Positions 40,432 through 51,490 of a DNA stretch of 64,000 nt are shown here, in pieces. The translations under genes were made by a program, and so were the position numbers. The notes beneath the pieces were generated by a model that saw only the letters and a program-made list of their open reading frames with translations, was not told the DNA's origin and did not search any database. The DNA lies in assembly GCF_024105655.1 (NCBI RefSeq), contig NZ_JAAAMH010000001.1, positions 434,001 to 498,000 on the forward strand, read 5' to 3'. The stretch's first letter is position 1. Every line of letters begins with the position of its first letter. This stretch comes from Aliihoeflea sp. 40Bstr573. GTDB taxonomy: Bacteria; Pseudomonadota; Alphaproteobacteria; Rhizobiales; Rhizobiaceae.

Positions 40432-41274
40432 ATGAAGTCGATATCCGAAGCCCGAGCTCATGGCGGGACACAAGGTGTCTATTCGCACATGTCGCAGGCC
40501 TGCAACTGCGAGATGACTTTCGCGGTCTTCGTGCCGCCGCAGGCGAAGGACGGCCCCTGCCCGGTTCTCTGGTACCTGTCTGGCCTGACCTGCACGCATG
40601 CGAACGTCATGGACAAGGGCGAGTATCGCCGCATGGCCGCCGAACTCGGCCTCATCGTCGTCTGTCCGGACACGAGCCCGCGCGGCGACGGAGTTCCAGA
40701 CGAGCCGGACAACTGGCAGTTCGGCAAGGGCGCAGGCTTCTACGTCGACGCGACGGAGGAGCCGTTTGCCAGCCACTACCGCATGTATTCCTACGTCACA
40801 GAGGAACTGCCATCGCTGATCACCGAAAATTTCCCGGCGGATATGGCGCGGCAGTCGATCTTCGGCCATTCGATGGGCGGACACGGCGCGATGACCATCG
40901 CGCTCAAACACCCGGACCGCTTCAAATCCTGCTCGGCGTTCGCGCCGATCGTGCAGCCGTCGACGGCGGGCTGGTCGAAGCCTGCCTTCGAGAAGTATCT
41001 CGGAACGAACGACGCCGCATGGCGGCTCTATGACGCAACGGCACTGGTCGAGGACGGCGCACGGTTCCCCGAATTCCTGATCGATCAGGGCACCGCCGAC
41101 GGCTTCCTCGACGACGGCCTGCGTCCCTGGCTTTTCGAGGAAGTGGTGAAGGGAACGGATATTGCCCTCACCTTGCGCATGCAGGAGGGCTACGACCACT
41201 CCTATTTCTTCATTTCGACCTTCATGGACGACCATCTCAGATGGCACGCGCAGCGACTCGGCACTGCGAAATGA
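40432..41274 (+). CDS. fghA: S-formylglutathione hydrolase
   Basis: The 280-residue esterase D family protein hydrolyses S-formylglutathione to formate and glutathione, the second step after AdhC. It has the nucleophile elbow FGHSMGGHGAM, the Asp/His of the triad in the C-terminal half (YDHSYFFIST) and the N-terminal cap-free alpha/beta-hydrolase fold. The family is also called YeiG/FrmB. The ATG at 40432 has AGGGACTG before it. It closes the adhC-fghA cluster. Confidence 0.95.
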   Translation: MKSISEARAHGGTQGVYSHMSQACNCEMTFAVFVPPQAKDGPCPVLWYLSGLTCTHANVMDKGEYRRMAAELGLIVVCPDTSPRGDGVPDEPDNWQFGKGAGFYVDATEEPFASHYRMYSYVTEELPSLITENFPADMARQSIFGHSMGGHGAMTIALKHPDRFKSCSAFAPIVQPSTAGWSKPAFEKYLGTNDAAWRLYDATALVEDGARFPEFLIDQGTADGFLDDGLRPWLFEEVVKGTDIALTLRMQEGYDHSYFFISTFMDDHLRWHAQRLGTAK

Positions 41275-41419
41275 GATGAGCTGGCGGTGATAGCGCCCTG
41301 ATCTGAAAGGCAAATGTGCACAACGGTTGCGGTTGCAACCCACATGCTCCATGCTTGGACACGCGCCGACGACTGGTGCGCAGCAACATTCAGAGCGAAC
41401 ATTTCAGGGGGTGGCACAG

Positions 41420-41827
41420 GTGTCCGACACCGCGACGATCTATTCCGAAAATCCCGACCTCGACACGCTGGGCGGCCGGCTTTCGCGCGCCCGCGACGCG
41501 GTCGGCATGACGACCGCGCAGCTTGCGCGGCGGCTCGGCGTTCAGACGGCAACGCTGCAGGCCTGGGAGACCGATCGTTCGCAGCCCCGCGCCAACCGGC
41601 TTTCGATGCTGGCGGGCGTGCTCAATGTCAGCCTGTCCTGGCTGCTCTATGGCATCGGAACCGCGCCGGCGGAAGAGGATGCGCGCGACGACACGGTGCG
41701 CGCCATTTCCGCTCAGCTTGCCGAGTTGAAGCGGCTGCACGCCCAAAGCGCGGCGGTGATCACCCAGATCGAGGATGAGCTGCGGATATTCGCGCGCGAG
41801 GGTGACAAGGGCGGCGCAATCGTCTAG
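41420..41827 (+). CDS. XRE family transcriptional regulator
   Basis: The 135-residue protein has an XRE helix-turn-helix (about residues 12-68, with GMTTAQLARRLGVQTATLQAWE) and a helical C-terminal part (AQLAELKRLHAQSAAVITQ) likely for dimerisation. The start is a GTG at 41420: AGGGGGTGG lies upstream and the residues before it look untranslated. It may bind GGTTGCAACC at 41331-41340, a 10-base palindrome upstream of its start. It ends 35 bases before the glycine riboswitch. The target is unknown; it could control itself or the glycine-cleavage genes. Confidence 0.82.
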   Translation: MSDTATIYSENPDLDTLGGRLSRARDAVGMTTAQLARRLGVQTATLQAWETDRSQPRANRLSMLAGVLNVSLSWLLYGIGTAPAEEDARDDTVRAISAQLAELKRLHAQSAAVITQIEDELRIFAREGDKGGAIV

Positions 41828-41861
41828 CGTCGATTCTGTCAGGGGTGCTTGCACCCCGCCG

Positions 41862-42055
41862 GTTTGCGGGAGAGAGCGGTTCGGGCCTTGCCGGGATCGC
41901 CGCCGAAGGGGAAATCGCCCGAAATCTCTCAGGCAAAAGAACCGTCCGCCGGCCAAGACGCTCTGGAAAGTCGGGGATCGCTCCCCGCGCCGAAGGTGTA
42001 AGCGTTGCCGACAGGGTTCCGGTCGCGCGAGTCTCTCAGGCTTCCGACAGAGGGG
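41862..42055 (+). ncRNA. Tandem glycine riboswitch upstream of gcvT
   Basis: Two copies of the glycine aptamer lie in series. Each has the conserved GCCGAAGG (41902-41909 and 41989-41996) and TCTCTCAGGC (41925-41934 and 42032-42041), with a GAGAG-type P1 strand around 41870 and a GACAGAGGG strand near 42045. The linker CTCTGGAAAG at 41961-41970 closes the first aptamer. It sits 51 bases before the gcvT ATG, and in known cases the switch raises expression of the glycine-cleavage system when glycine is high. Confidence 0.93.
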
Positions 42056-42105
42056 CACGAACATGCCGCGCAAGCGGCTGGACACGTGCGACCTTTGGAG
42101 GCCGA

Positions 42106-43203
42106 ATGGCGGAACTGGGCGAACTGAAACGACTCCCATTACACGATCTGCATGCGGCGGCAGGCGCGAAGTTCGGCGGATTCGCCGGCTGGTCGATGCC
42201 GCTGACCTATCCCGCAGGCGTGATGAAGGAACATCTCCATTGCCGCGAGGCGACGGGGCTGTTCGACATCTCCCACATGAAGCTGTTCGCGGTGTCCGGG
42301 CCGCAGGCCGCGGCTGCACTTTCGCGCGCCTGCCCGATCGAGGCCGACGGGCTTGCGACGGGGCAGTCGAAATACACGTTCTTCCTGAATGGCGACGCTG
42401 GCATTCTCGACGATCTGATCGTCACGCGGGTGGACGGCGAGCGCTTCGTCGTCGTCGCCAACGCCGGCAATGCAGAAGCCGACGAGGCGCATCTGCGCGA
42501 GGTCGTAGCGGGGTTCAATTGCAGGATCGACGCGCTGGACCGCGTGTTTTTGGCCTTGCAGGGACCGCAAGCCGAGGCAGTGGCGCGCGACGCCGGGCTA
42601 GAGATCGATGGCCTCGCCTTCATGAACGGTAGGGAAACCAACGATGGCGGCTTCATCGCGCGCAGCGGCTACACCGGCGAGGACGGTTTCGAGATCGCCG
42701 TGCCGCTGGACGCGGCGCAAGCGCTCGCCGAACGGCTCGCAGCCGATCCGCGCGTCGAATGGATAGGCCTGGCCGCGCGCGACAGCCTGCGGCTCGAGGC
42801 CGGGCTTTGCCTTCATGGACAGGACATCACGCCGGACACCAACCCGGTCGATGCCGGACTGACATGGGCTATCCCCAAGGCGTTGCGTGCGGGCGGTTCC
42901 TATATCGGCGCCGATGCGCTGGCCAAGGCCATCGCCAACGGCCCGCGCCGCAAACGCGTCGGCCTGAAGCCGGACGGCCGCCAGCCGGTGCGGGCCGGGG
43001 CGGCGCTGGTCGACGCTGACGGCGCGGCGGTCGGATCGATCACGTCGGGCGGGTTCGGTCCGTCTTTCGGCGGGCCCGTCGCAATGGGCAGCGTCGACGC
43101 CGCCGCTTTGGAAGGCCCCATTTTTGCGGAGGTGCGCGGCAACCGCATGCCTCTCGCACTCCACCCTCTTCCGTTCCAGCCACATCGCATGCGCAAAGGA
43201 TGA
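42106..43203 (+). CDS. gcvT: Glycine cleavage system aminomethyltransferase (T protein)
   Basis: The 365-residue protein transfers the methylene group from H-protein-bound intermediate to tetrahydrofolate. It begins in the usual T-protein way ([20 protein letters not shown], then FDISHMKLF) and has a C-terminal domain of GcvT type ([15 protein letters not shown]). GGAGG precedes the ATG at 42106 and overlaps no upstream gene. The stop overlaps the gcvH start by 4 bases. It is controlled by the riboswitch just upstream. Confidence 0.96.
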   Translation: MAELGELKRLPLHDLHAAAGAKFGGFAGWSMPLTYPAGVMKEHLHCREATGLFDISHMKLFAVSGPQAAAALSRACPIEADGLATGQSKYTFFLNGDAGILDDLIVTRVDGERFVVVANAGNAEADEAHLREVVAGFNCRIDALDRVFLALQGPQAEAVARDAGLEIDGLAFMNGRETNDGGFIARSGYTGEDGFEIAVPLDAAQALAERLAADPRVEWIGLAARDSLRLEAGLCLHGQDITPDTNPVDAGLTWAIPKALRAGGSYIGADALAKAIANGPRRKRVGLKPDGRQPVRAGAALVDADGAAVGSITSGGFGPSFGGPVAMGSVDAAALEGPIFAEVRGNRMPLALHPLPFQPHRMRKG

Positions 43204-43577
43204 CGCAGATGGCCCAGACCTATTTCACCGAAGACCACGAATGGATCCGCGTCGAGGGCGACATCGCGACCGTCGGCATCACCAACTACGCGCAGGAACA
43301 GCTTGGCGACCTCGTTTTCGTCGAACTGCCCGAAAAGGGCCGAAGCATCGCCAAGGGCGACACGGTTGTCGTGGTCGAATCGGTCAAGGCGGCGTCTGAC
43401 GTCTATGCCCCGCTTGCCGGCGAGGTGACGGACGTCAATGACGGGCTCTCCGACAATCCGGGCCTCGTCAACTCGGCCGCCGAGAAGGATGGCTGGCTGT
43501 GGAAGATGAAGCTCGCCGACAAGGCCGCGCTCGACGGCCTTATGGACCGCGCGGCCTATGACGCGACGACGGCCTGA
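43200..43577 (+). CDS. gcvH: Glycine cleavage system H protein
   Basis: The 125-residue lipoyl carrier shuttles the aminomethyl intermediate between P, T and L proteins. The lipoyl-attachment site is K63 in [16 protein letters not shown]. The rest of the fold ([20 protein letters not shown]) is typical. The start overlaps the gcvT stop by 4 bases; gcvP follows after 14 bases. Confidence 0.97.
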   Translation: MTQMAQTYFTEDHEWIRVEGDIATVGITNYAQEQLGDLVFVELPEKGRSIAKGDTVVVVESVKAASDVYAPLAGEVTDVNDGLSDNPGLVNSAAEKDGWLWKMKLADKAALDGLMDRAAYDATTA

Positions 43578-43591
43578 CGGAGACCGGAACG

Positions 43592-46378
43592 ATGAGCACT
43601 AGCTTTGCCAATCGCCATGTCGGCCCCGGCCCGGCCGACCAGCGCGACATGCTGAAGACGCTGGGCGTCACCTCGATCGACACGCTGATCGCGCAGGCCG
43701 TGCCGAAGTCGATCCGCCTCGAGGGTCCGCTCGACCTGCCGGCGCCTGCCAGCGAGCAGGAAGCGCTCGCCGAGCTCAGCAACATGATGGACAAGAACGT
43801 CGTCGCAAAAAGCTTCATCGGCGCCGGCTACCACGGCACGCACGTGCCGCCTGTCATCCAGCGCAATCTCTTCGAAAACCCGGCCTGGTACACGGCCTAT
43901 ACGCCGTATCAGGCCGAGATCAGCCAGGGGCGGCTGGAGATGCTGTTCCATTTTCAGACGCTGGTGACGGAACTGACCGGCCTGCCGGTCGCCTCCTCCT
44001 CGCTGCTCGACGAGGCGACGGCGGTATCCGAGGCCGTCGGCATCGCATTTCGCCACCACCGGATGAAGCGTCCGAAGATCTCGATCGCCGGCGCGCTGCA
44101 TCCGCAGACGCTCGACGTGGTCGAAACGCGCGCCGAGCCGCTCGGCATGGCGATCGGCTGCGATCCCGTCGATGACGAGACGGCGGCGTTGATCGTCCCG
44201 TGGCCGGATACGAACGGCGTCTATGGTGACCACAAGAACGAGATCGCGAAGGCCAAGGCCGCCGGCGCGGTCGTCATCTTCGTCGCCGATCCGCTGGCAC
44301 TCGCGGTCACGCAGACGCCGGCCTCGCTCGGTGCGGAGATCGCGGTCGGCTCGATGCAGCGCTTCGGCGTGCCGATGGGCAATGGCGGGCCGCACGCGGC
44401 CTATTGCGCGGTCGAGGACCGGTTCACGCGGCTGATGCCGGGCCGTCTCGTCGGCCAGTCGGTCGATGCCGGCGGGCGCGTCGGCTATCGCCTCGCGCTC
44501 CAGACGCGCGAACAGCACATTCGCCGCGACAAGGCGACGTCGAATATCTGCACCGCGCAGGCCCTGCTCGCCAACATGGCGTCCGCCTATGCGGTCTGGC
44601 ACGGACCGGAAGGCCTGCAGGAAATCGCAAACCGTATCCACGGCTTCGCGGCGCGGCTTCATGCGGGCATGAAGGCAAAGGGCATCGAGGTCGCGGGCGA
44701 CAGCTTCTTCGATACGGTGACCGTGACGACGAAGCATGCCGAGGCGATCGTCGAAAAGACGATGGAACGGGGCCTTTGGCTGCGCGACTTCGAGGACGGC
44801 CGGATCGGCATCAGCTTCGACGAGACCTCGACCGAGGTCGACCTCGCCGCGATCGCCGACCTCTTCGGCGTCAAGCTGCCCGAGGCGGCGGATGCGCGGC
44901 TGCCGGGCAAGCGCTCGGGTTCATTCATGAGCCAGCCGGTCTTCCACGAGAATCGCTCCGAGACCGAGATGATGCGCTTCCTGCGCCGTCTCGCCGACAA
45001 GGATCTGGCGCTCGACCGGGCGATGATCCCGCTCGGCTCCTGCACGATGAAGCTCAATGCGGCGGCCGAGATGATGCCGGTGAGTTGGGCCGGCGTCGCC
45101 AACCTCCATCCCTTCGCGCCCGAAGGCAGCGCCGAGGGCTACAAGGCGATGTTCGACCAGCTCGAAGCCTGGCTGGCCGAGATAACCGGCTTCGACGCCG
45201 TTTCGCTACAGCCGAATGCCGGCAGCCAGGGCGAATATGCGGGCCTCCTCGCCATCCGCCGCTACCACCGCGCGCGTGGCGACGAGAAGCGCACCGTCTG
45301 CCTGATCCCCTCCTCCGCACACGGCACAAACCCGGCCAGCGCCTCGATGGCGGGAATGGACATCGTCGTGGTCAAGTGCACCGATCATGGCGACGTCGAC
45401 TTCGACGACCTCAAAGCGAAGGCCGACCAGCATGCCGACAGGCTGGCCGCACTGATGCTGACCTATCCCTCGACACATGGCGTGTTTGAGGAAGGCGTGC
45501 GCGACATCTGCGAGATCGTCCACGACCATGGCGGTCAGGTCTACTTCGACGGCGCGAATTTGAACGCGATGGTCGGGCTCGCGCGTCCGGGCGATCTCGG
45601 CGCCGACGTCTGCCACATGAACCTGCACAAGACCTTCTGCATCCCCCATGGCGGCGGCGGACCTGGCATCGGGCCCATCGGCGTCAAGGCGCATCTGGCG
45701 AAGTTCCTTCCCGGCCATGTGGCGGAAGGTTCGCGCCATGCGGTGGCGGCAGCGCCCTTCGGCTCGGCCTCGATCCTGCCGATCACCTGGATGTACATCC
45801 GCATGATGGGTGCGCCGGGCCTGAAGCGCGCGACGGAGCTGGCCATCCTTTCTGCCAACTACATCGCAGAGCGGCTGGAGGCGCACTACCCGGTGCTCTA
45901 TCGCGGCCGCAACGGGCGCGTTGCCCATGAGTGCATCCTCGACACCCGCATCCTGAAGGACAGCGCGGGCATTTCGGTGGAGGACATCGCCAAGCGTTTG
46001 ATCGACTATGGCTTCCACGCGCCGACCATGTCGTGGCCTGTCGCGGGAACGCTGATGGTGGAACCTACTGAATCCGAGCCCAAGGCCGAAGTCGACCGCT
46101 TTTGCGACGCGATGATCGCCATCGCCGAGGAGGCGGCGAAAGTGGCCGGGGGCAAGTGGCCGAAGGACGACAATCCGCTCGTCAACGCCCCTCACCCGGC
46201 GATCGACGTGATGGCGGCGGAGTGGGCGCACCCCTATTCGCGGATCGAGGCGGCCTTCCCGGCCGGCGATAAAAACATGGCGTCGAAATACTGGCCGCCC
46301 GTCTCGCGCATCGACAATGTGGCGGGCGACCGCAACCTCGTCTGCTCGTGTCCGCCCATGGAGGCGCTTGCAAGCTAA
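43592..46378 (+). CDS. gcvP: Glycine dehydrogenase, decarboxylating (P protein)
   Basis: The 928-residue PLP enzyme decarboxylates glycine and passes the aminomethyl group to GcvH. It is the single-chain form; the PLP lysine is K680 in [15 protein letters not shown], and [17 protein letters not shown] and [10 protein letters not shown] are further conserved segments. Its length is close to E. coli GcvP. The GGAG ribosome site before its ATG and the 14-base gap to gcvH show one operon. Its stop interleaves with that of the convergent diguanylate cyclase gene on a shared CTAA. Confidence 0.97.
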   Translation: MSTSFANRHVGPGPADQRDMLKTLGVTSIDTLIAQAVPKSIRLEGPLDLPAPASEQEALAELSNMMDKNVVAKSFIGAGYHGTHVPPVIQRNLFENPAWYTAYTPYQAEISQGRLEMLFHFQTLVTELTGLPVASSSLLDEATAVSEAVGIAFRHHRMKRPKISIAGALHPQTLDVVETRAEPLGMAIGCDPVDDETAALIVPWPDTNGVYGDHKNEIAKAKAAGAVVIFVADPLALAVTQTPASLGAEIAVGSMQRFGVPMGNGGPHAAYCAVEDRFTRLMPGRLVGQSVDAGGRVGYRLALQTREQHIRRDKATSNICTAQALLANMASAYAVWHGPEGLQEIANRIHGFAARLHAGMKAKGIEVAGDSFFDTVTVTTKHAEAIVEKTMERGLWLRDFEDGRIGISFDETSTEVDLAAIADLFGVKLPEAADARLPGKRSGSFMSQPVFHENRSETEMMRFLRRLADKDLALDRAMIPLGSCTMKLNAAAEMMPVSWAGVANLHPFAPEGSAEGYKAMFDQLEAWLAEITGFDAVSLQPNAGSQGEYAGLLAIRRYHRARGDEKRTVCLIPSSAHGTNPASASMAGMDIVVVKCTDHGDVDFDDLKAKADQHADRLAALMLTYPSTHGVFEEGVRDICEIVHDHGGQVYFDGANLNAMVGLARPGDLGADVCHMNLHKTFCIPHGGGGPGIGPIGVKAHLAKFLPGHVAEGSRHAVAAAPFGSASILPITWMYIRMMGAPGLKRATELAILSANYIAERLEAHYPVLYRGRNGRVAHECILDTRILKDSAGISVEDIAKRLIDYGFHAPTMSWPVAGTLMVEPTESEPKAEVDRFCDAMIAIAEEAAKVAGGKWPKDDNPLVNAPHPAIDVMAAEWAHPYSRIEAAFPAGDKNMASKYWPPVSRIDNVAGDRNLVCSCPPMEALAS

Positions 46379-47520
46379 CTTGCCAGCCGCACGATTTCGA
46401 CACGGTTGCGGCCTGAGTTCTTGGCCGCATAGAGCGCCTCGTCTGCCCGCTCGATCAGCGTTTCGACTCCCGGCCGCGTATCGTCGCCGAAGACGATGCC
46501 GGCGCTGGACGTGCAGCGGAAGGAGCAGCCCTTGGCCGTGAAGTTTTCGGCGGCGAGCATGGCGCAGACGCGGCGGACGGTCGCCGCGGCCTGGTCGTCC
46601 GTCACGCGCGGCATGACGAGCACGAACTCCTCTCCGCCCAGGCGCGCGGCGACGTCGCGCCCGCGCTTTGCCTGATCGAGAATGCGCGCAAAATCGCAGA
46701 GCACCGCATCGCCCGCGGAATGTCCGTGCGTGTCGTTGACGCGCTTGAAATGGTCGAGATCGAAGATCGCGACGGCCGCGAAGGGTCCGAAGGTCTGGCC
46801 GGCCGTCGTCTGCTCAAGACCGCGACGATTGAGAAGGCCGGTCAGCGGATCGGTGATCGCGTCTGCCTTGTGCGACTGCGCAAGTCGTGTCTGATCAAGC
46901 GCGATCGACAACGCGCCGGCGCCGGTCATCGCAAGGATGGCAACGACGATGTTCACGCGCTCGGCCCAATTTTCCGGGACGCCGCCGAGCGTCCATTGCT
47001 GGCCGTAGAGCAGCACGAGGCCGCAAGCGGCAAACGAGAGCGCGGTCAGATGATAAATCGAGGCCATCAGCGTCAGTGCTGCCGGCGCTTCGCGGCGATG
47101 GCTGAAATAGACGTGACCGGACATGGTCAGGAGGATCGCAGCTGCGAAATTCTGGACGATGAAGGCAACGCCGTCGTAGCCCAGCGCCAAGGGCGGCAAG
47201 GCAAGACCAAGCGAAATCACTGACGTGATCGCGACGCGGTTCAGCGAAGGGTTCTGCTGCACGAACTGGTGTGCGGCGCCGTGGATGATCGACAGACCCA
47301 AGGGCAGGAGTGCGACGACGAAAGCGCCGATGAAGGGATGCGGGTTCTCGGCATAGATTGTATAGGCCAGAACGTGAGCGACCAGCGTGAGCACGCCGAG
47401 CGACCACGTCAGCTTGAAGGAATCGCGCTTGGCCGTGAGCCAGAAGCCCATCATGGTCGCGGCGAGGCAAATGCCGGAAATCGCGCTGGCAAGCAGTAGA
47501 GATGCGTAGTTGACTGTCAC
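46375..47520 (-). CDS. Diguanylate cyclase with N-terminal membrane region
   Basis: The 381-residue protein has seven or so hydrophobic segments in its first 200 residues (from [19 protein letters not shown]) and a C-terminal GGDEF domain with RLGGEEF as the active site. RGRD just before it is an intact RxxD product-inhibition site. It makes cyclic di-GMP. The N-terminal sensor type is not one I can name. The GTG start at 47520 has an excellent AAGGAGGTG ribosome site. It shares a stop tetranucleotide with gcvP. Confidence 0.9.
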   Translation of the reverse strand: MTVNYASLLLASAISGICLAATMMGFWLTAKRDSFKLTWSLGVLTLVAHVLAYTIYAENPHPFIGAFVVALLPLGLSIIHGAAHQFVQQNPSLNRVAITSVISLGLALPPLALGYDGVAFIVQNFAAAILLTMSGHVYFSHRREAPAALTLMASIYHLTALSFAACGLVLLYGQQWTLGGVPENWAERVNIVVAILAMTGAGALSIALDQTRLAQSHKADAITDPLTGLLNRRGLEQTTAGQTFGPFAAVAIFDLDHFKRVNDTHGHSAGDAVLCDFARILDQAKRGRDVAARLGGEEFVLVMPRVTDDQAAATVRRVCAMLAAENFTAKGCSFRCTSSAGIVFGDDTRPGVETLIERADEALYAAKNSGRNRVEIVRLAS

Positions 47521-47749
47521 TGCCCACCTCCTTGCCGCTCGCTGACGGGCGATGCTTTAACTGTGAAACGTTTTTATTGAATTACCTTCCCTGCCGCGAC
47601 GCGGGATTTGTCGTCTGACTTGCCTGTGGACGAATCGGGAACGCGCCCCTTCATTTTTGCCGCGATCTCCTGCATTAGAAGGCCCCCGGCTATGATGACA
47701 GCCCTGCGAGCACGATTCATCTGATTCGCGAACGGACCAACCTGCCGCC

Positions 47750-49813
47750 ATGGACGACAACAACGACCTCTTCGGCGACCTCGCCGCCACAACGCCGGCC
47801 AAGCCAGCGGCGCGTCGCGCCGATCCCATCGTGGCTGCGGCTAAGCGTGCGGCAACGCCTGCGGCTGTTGCGCCGAAGGATGCCAGCGACGGTTACAGTG
47901 CCGCCGACATCGAGGTGCTGGAAGGTCTGGAGCCGGTGCGCCGCAGGCCCGGCATGTATATTGGCGGCACCGACGAAAAGGCGCTGCACCACCTCTTCGC
48001 CGAAGTGATCGACAATTCGATGGACGAAGCGGTGGCCGGCCACGCCACTTTCATCGAGGTCGAGCTTTCGGCCGACGGCTTCCTGTCGGTGACCGACAAC
48101 GGGCGCGGCATTCCGGTCGACCCGCATCCGAAATTCAAGGACAAGTCCGCCCTCGAAGTCATCATGACGACGCTGCATGCGGGCGGCAAGTTCGACTCCA
48201 AGGTCTACGAGACCTCGGGCGGTCTGCACGGCGTCGGCGTTTCGGTGGTGAACGCGCTCTCCGATGATCTGGAGGTCGAGGTCGCGCGCGGCCGCAAGCT
48301 CTACCGCCAGCGCTTCTCGCGCGGCATCCCGCAGGGTGGGCTGGAATTTCTTGGCGACGTGCAGAACCGGCGCGGGACCAAGGTGCGCTTTCACCCCGAT
48401 GCGCAAATCTTTGGAAGCAATGCGCGGTTCGAGCCTGCGCGGCTCTACAAGATGGCGCGTTCCAAGGCTTACCTGTTCGGCGGCGTCGAAATCCGCTGGT
48501 CGTGCGACCCAGCGCTGATCGGCGATAAGGACAAGACCCCCGACAAGGCGACGTTCCATTTCCCCGGCGGGCTGAAGGACTATCTCCTCGCTTCGCTCGG
48601 CACCGAATATCAGGTCACGCGTGAGCCATTTGCGGGCAAGAGCGAGAAATCCGGCGGACACGGCTCGCTCGAATGGGCCGTCACCTGGCATGGCGGCGAC
48701 GGTTTTCTGAACTCCTATTGCAACACGATCCCGACACCCGAAGGCGGCACGCACGAGACGGGCTTGCGCAATGCGCTGTTGCGCGGCCTGCGTGCCTATG
48801 CCGAACTCACCGGCAACAAGCGCGCCTCGATCGTCACCTCCGAGGACGTCATGATCTCGGCGGCCGGCATGCTGTCTGTCTTCATCCGCGAGCCGGAATT
48901 CGTTGGTCAGACCAAGGACAGGCTGGCGACCGGCGAAGCGCAGCGCATCGTCGAAAACGCCGTGCGCGACCCGTTCGACCATTGGCTTGCCGACAATCCG
49001 CAGGAAGCCTCCAAGCTTCTGGAATGGGTCATCGCGCGTGCCGACGAGCGCGTGAAACGGCGCCAGGAAAAGGAAGTCAGCCGCAAGAGCGCGGTACGCA
49101 AGCTGCGCCTGCCCGGCAAGCTTGCCGATTGCACGCAGAACGCGGCGGCCGGCGCCGAGCTTTTCATCGTCGAGGGCGATTCGGCCGGCGGCTCGGCCAA
49201 GCAGGCGCGCGACCGCGCAAGCCAGGCCGTGCTGCCGCTACGCGGCAAGATTCTGAACGTGGCGAGCGCAGGCCGCGAGAAGCTGACCGCCAACCAGCAG
49301 ATCGCCGACCTGATCCAGGCGCTTGGCTGCGGCACTCGATCGAAATATCGCGAAGAGGATTTGCGTTACGACCGCGTGATCATCATGACAGACGCGGATG
49401 TCGACGGGGCGCATATCGCCTCACTGCTGATCACCTTCTTCTATCAGGAAATGCCGGAGCTGGTGCGCGGCGGGCATCTCTACATGGCGGTACCGCCCCT
49501 CTACAAGCTGACGCAGGGCGGCAAGACGATGTATGCGCGCGACGACGCGCACAAGGATGAACTGATGCGCACCGAGTTCACCGGGCGTGGCAAGGTCGAG
49601 CTCGGCCGGTTCAAGGGTCTCGGCGAGATGCTGGCGAGCCAGCTCAAGGAGACGACCATGGACCCCAAAAAGCGCACGCTGCTGCGCGTCGAGGTCCAGG
49701 AAAACGAGGACGCAACGAAGGCGTCTATGGATGCACTGATGGGCACCAAGCCCGAATTGCGCTTCCGCTTCATCCAGGACAATGCCGAGTTCGCCGGGGA
49801 ACTCGATATCTAG
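47750..49813 (+). CDS. parE: DNA topoisomerase IV subunit B
   Basis: The 687-residue ATPase subunit has an N-terminal Pro/Ala extension of about 45 residues, a GHKL ATPase with NSMDEAVAG and DNGRGIPVD, the lid motif GGLHGVGVSVVNAL, and a TOPRIM domain with FIVEGDSAGGSAKQ and MTDADVDGAHI. It decatenates daughter chromosomes with ParC. The 38-43 kb and later regions contain no parC. It could be mistaken for GyrB; the length and TOPRIM insert pattern suggest ParE. Its stop interleaves with the DUF2336 gene on CTAG. Confidence 0.93.
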   Translation: MDDNNDLFGDLAATTPAKPAARRADPIVAAAKRAATPAAVAPKDASDGYSAADIEVLEGLEPVRRRPGMYIGGTDEKALHHLFAEVIDNSMDEAVAGHATFIEVELSADGFLSVTDNGRGIPVDPHPKFKDKSALEVIMTTLHAGGKFDSKVYETSGGLHGVGVSVVNALSDDLEVEVARGRKLYRQRFSRGIPQGGLEFLGDVQNRRGTKVRFHPDAQIFGSNARFEPARLYKMARSKAYLFGGVEIRWSCDPALIGDKDKTPDKATFHFPGGLKDYLLASLGTEYQVTREPFAGKSEKSGGHGSLEWAVTWHGGDGFLNSYCNTIPTPEGGTHETGLRNALLRGLRAYAELTGNKRASIVTSEDVMISAAGMLSVFIREPEFVGQTKDRLATGEAQRIVENAVRDPFDHWLADNPQEASKLLEWVIARADERVKRRQEKEVSRKSAVRKLRLPGKLADCTQNAAAGAELFIVEGDSAGGSAKQARDRASQAVLPLRGKILNVASAGREKLTANQQIADLIQALGCGTRSKYREEDLRYDRVIIMTDADVDGAHIASLLITFFYQEMPELVRGGHLYMAVPPLYKLTQGGKTMYARDDAHKDELMRTEFTGRGKVELGRFKGLGEMLASQLKETTMDPKKRTLLRVEVQENEDATKASMDALMGTKPELRFRFIQDNAEFAGELDI

Positions 49814-50931
49814 GCGGCGATCCGTACGGATTCGGTAGCCGCAGATCGCATCGCGTCGGCCTGAACCTGACGGAGCAGGCTGATGATCTGGCCAGCCTGC
49901 GAAGCATTCTGATCGCCCATCGCGTCGATCATCGCCTGGCTCGCCTCGCGCACGCCAGCGATCCGATCGCCGCGCGCGACGGCCCGCCAGACATGAATGG
50001 CACCGACCAGCGGCCGATGGATCGAAGCGGCAAGATGAGCCTTGTCGAAGAGTGCGGTGATCGCGAGATCACGCCCCGACACGAGTATGGTGCGCACGCG
50101 ATCCTGCGGAACACTCGAGAGGTGCGCGATGAGATGGACGAAGAACTCCATCTTGCCGAGTGCCATGCAGCGCAGGACGAAGGCAGTGGTCAGATGCCCA
50201 GCCTCGCGCAGGCGACCGACGAGTTCGCACATTTCCGCAGGGCGGGCGCCCTCGACGAGCGCGATGGTCGAGCGGGCGCAGGCATCGCGCGCGACGCGCG
50301 CAGCCCGCTCGGGACCGATCATCGCCTTGACGAAAGGCGACTGGCTCAAGACATCGCCAACCCCGGCGAGAAGCCGGTGGCGGCAATCGACCGGCAGGCG
50401 CGCGTGGCGGATCAGGATTTCACGCAGCTCGGCATCTCTGCCGAAGCGCTCGACCATCTGGCGAAAGGCCGACGGCAGAATTTCGGCATCGTCGCTGCGC
50501 GCAAGCTCGACCACGGCCTCGCGCGCGCCGAAGGCACAGAGCGTCGCGGTCACGCCGGCGGCAAGCCCTGCCCGCCGCGCGATTACCGCCTGCCCGCGCG
50601 TATTGAGCGTTGCGACGAGTTCAACCAGATCGTACTCGGTCAGGAGCGGCGAGCGCAGGAGGATCGGCGCCGCGACGGATGGTTGGTCCTTGGCAAGGTG
50701 CAAAACGATGTGGAGCGGAGCGCGGTTGCTGCCGGCGAGCGCGGCCGAGATGGCGGCACGCACGATCGGCGACGGGTCTTCGGCCAGTAGGGTGAGCGCG
50801 GAAATGGCTGCGCTGCGGTCCTCGCGCGGCGTCTTGGCGGTGAGAACGGCATTGGCGAGATATTCGGCTGCAGCTGCCCGCTCACTGGCGTGCGTGGAGC
50901 GTAGATATGTTTCCGCGATAGCAGTCGTCAC
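49810..50931 (-). CDS. DUF2336 family protein
   Basis: The 373-residue, helix-rich protein resembles the alphaproteobacterial DUF2336 family with HEAT-like repeats: PREDRSAAISALTLLAEDPS, PIVRAAISAALAGS and APLHIVLHLAKDQPSVAAPIL repeat a similar helix pair. The start is a GTG at 50931 preceded by GGGGACGGG. Some DUF2336 members sit near cell-cycle or motility genes, but none is adjacent here. The function is unknown. Its stop shares CTAG with parE. Confidence 0.82.
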   Translation of the reverse strand: MTTAIAETYLRSTHASERAAAAEYLANAVLTAKTPREDRSAAISALTLLAEDPSPIVRAAISAALAGSNRAPLHIVLHLAKDQPSVAAPILLRSPLLTEYDLVELVATLNTRGQAVIARRAGLAAGVTATLCAFGAREAVVELARSDDAEILPSAFRQMVERFGRDAELREILIRHARLPVDCRHRLLAGVGDVLSQSPFVKAMIGPERAARVARDACARSTIALVEGARPAEMCELVGRLREAGHLTTAFVLRCMALGKMEFFVHLIAHLSSVPQDRVRTILVSGRDLAITALFDKAHLAASIHRPLVGAIHVWRAVARGDRIAGVREASQAMIDAMGDQNASQAGQIISLLRQVQADAMRSAATESVRIAA

Positions 50932-51037
50932 GCCCGTCCCCTTCGCAAACTATGCGTGGACGCTAGCTCGAATTGGTTTACGAACGGTTCACCATGTTCT
51001 TTAACGCGTCACGTTCGCGATCAGGAGGAGGCCGTTC

Positions 51038-51490
51038 ATGGCAGGACTTTACCTCGAGGAATTCGTGCCGGGGCACGTCATCCGGCACACGCTGACCAAG
51101 TCGGTCACCGAGAGCGACAACATGCTCTTTTCGGTCATGACGCTGAACCCCCAGCCGCTGCACATCGATTTCGACTTCGCCGCGAAGAGCGAATGGGGAA
51201 AGCCGCTTGTCAATTCGCTGTTCACGCTTGGCCTGATGATCGGCATATCGGTTCACGACACCACGCTCGGCACGACGATCGGCAATCTGGGCATGACGGA
51301 TACGGTGTTTCCGCACCCCCTGTTCCATGGTGACACGGTGCGGGTCGAAACCGAGGTGAAGAGCGTGCGGCCCTCGAAGTCCAAGGCCGATCGCGGAATC
51401 GTCGAATTCGAGCACCGCGCCTATAACCAGAACGACGAGCTGGTCGCCAAATGCACGCGGCAGGCCATGATGCTGAGGAAGCCTGCCTGA
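51038..51490 (+). CDS. MaoC family dehydratase (R-hydratase-like)
   Basis: The 150-residue hot-dog fold protein has the MaoC start LEEFVPGHVIRHTLTKSVTE and the catalytic Asp/His region NPQPLHIDFDFA, typical of (R)-specific enoyl-CoA or mesaconyl-CoA hydratases. GGAGG precedes the ATG. Its stop overlaps the next start by one base, and the CitE-like gene downstream is likely a lyase on the same pathway. The exact acyl-CoA is unknown. Confidence 0.88.
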   Translation: MAGLYLEEFVPGHVIRHTLTKSVTESDNMLFSVMTLNPQPLHIDFDFAAKSEWGKPLVNSLFTLGLMIGISVHDTTLGTTIGNLGMTDTVFPHPLFHGDTVRVETEVKSVRPSKSKADRGIVEFEHRAYNQNDELVAKCTRQAMMLRKPA

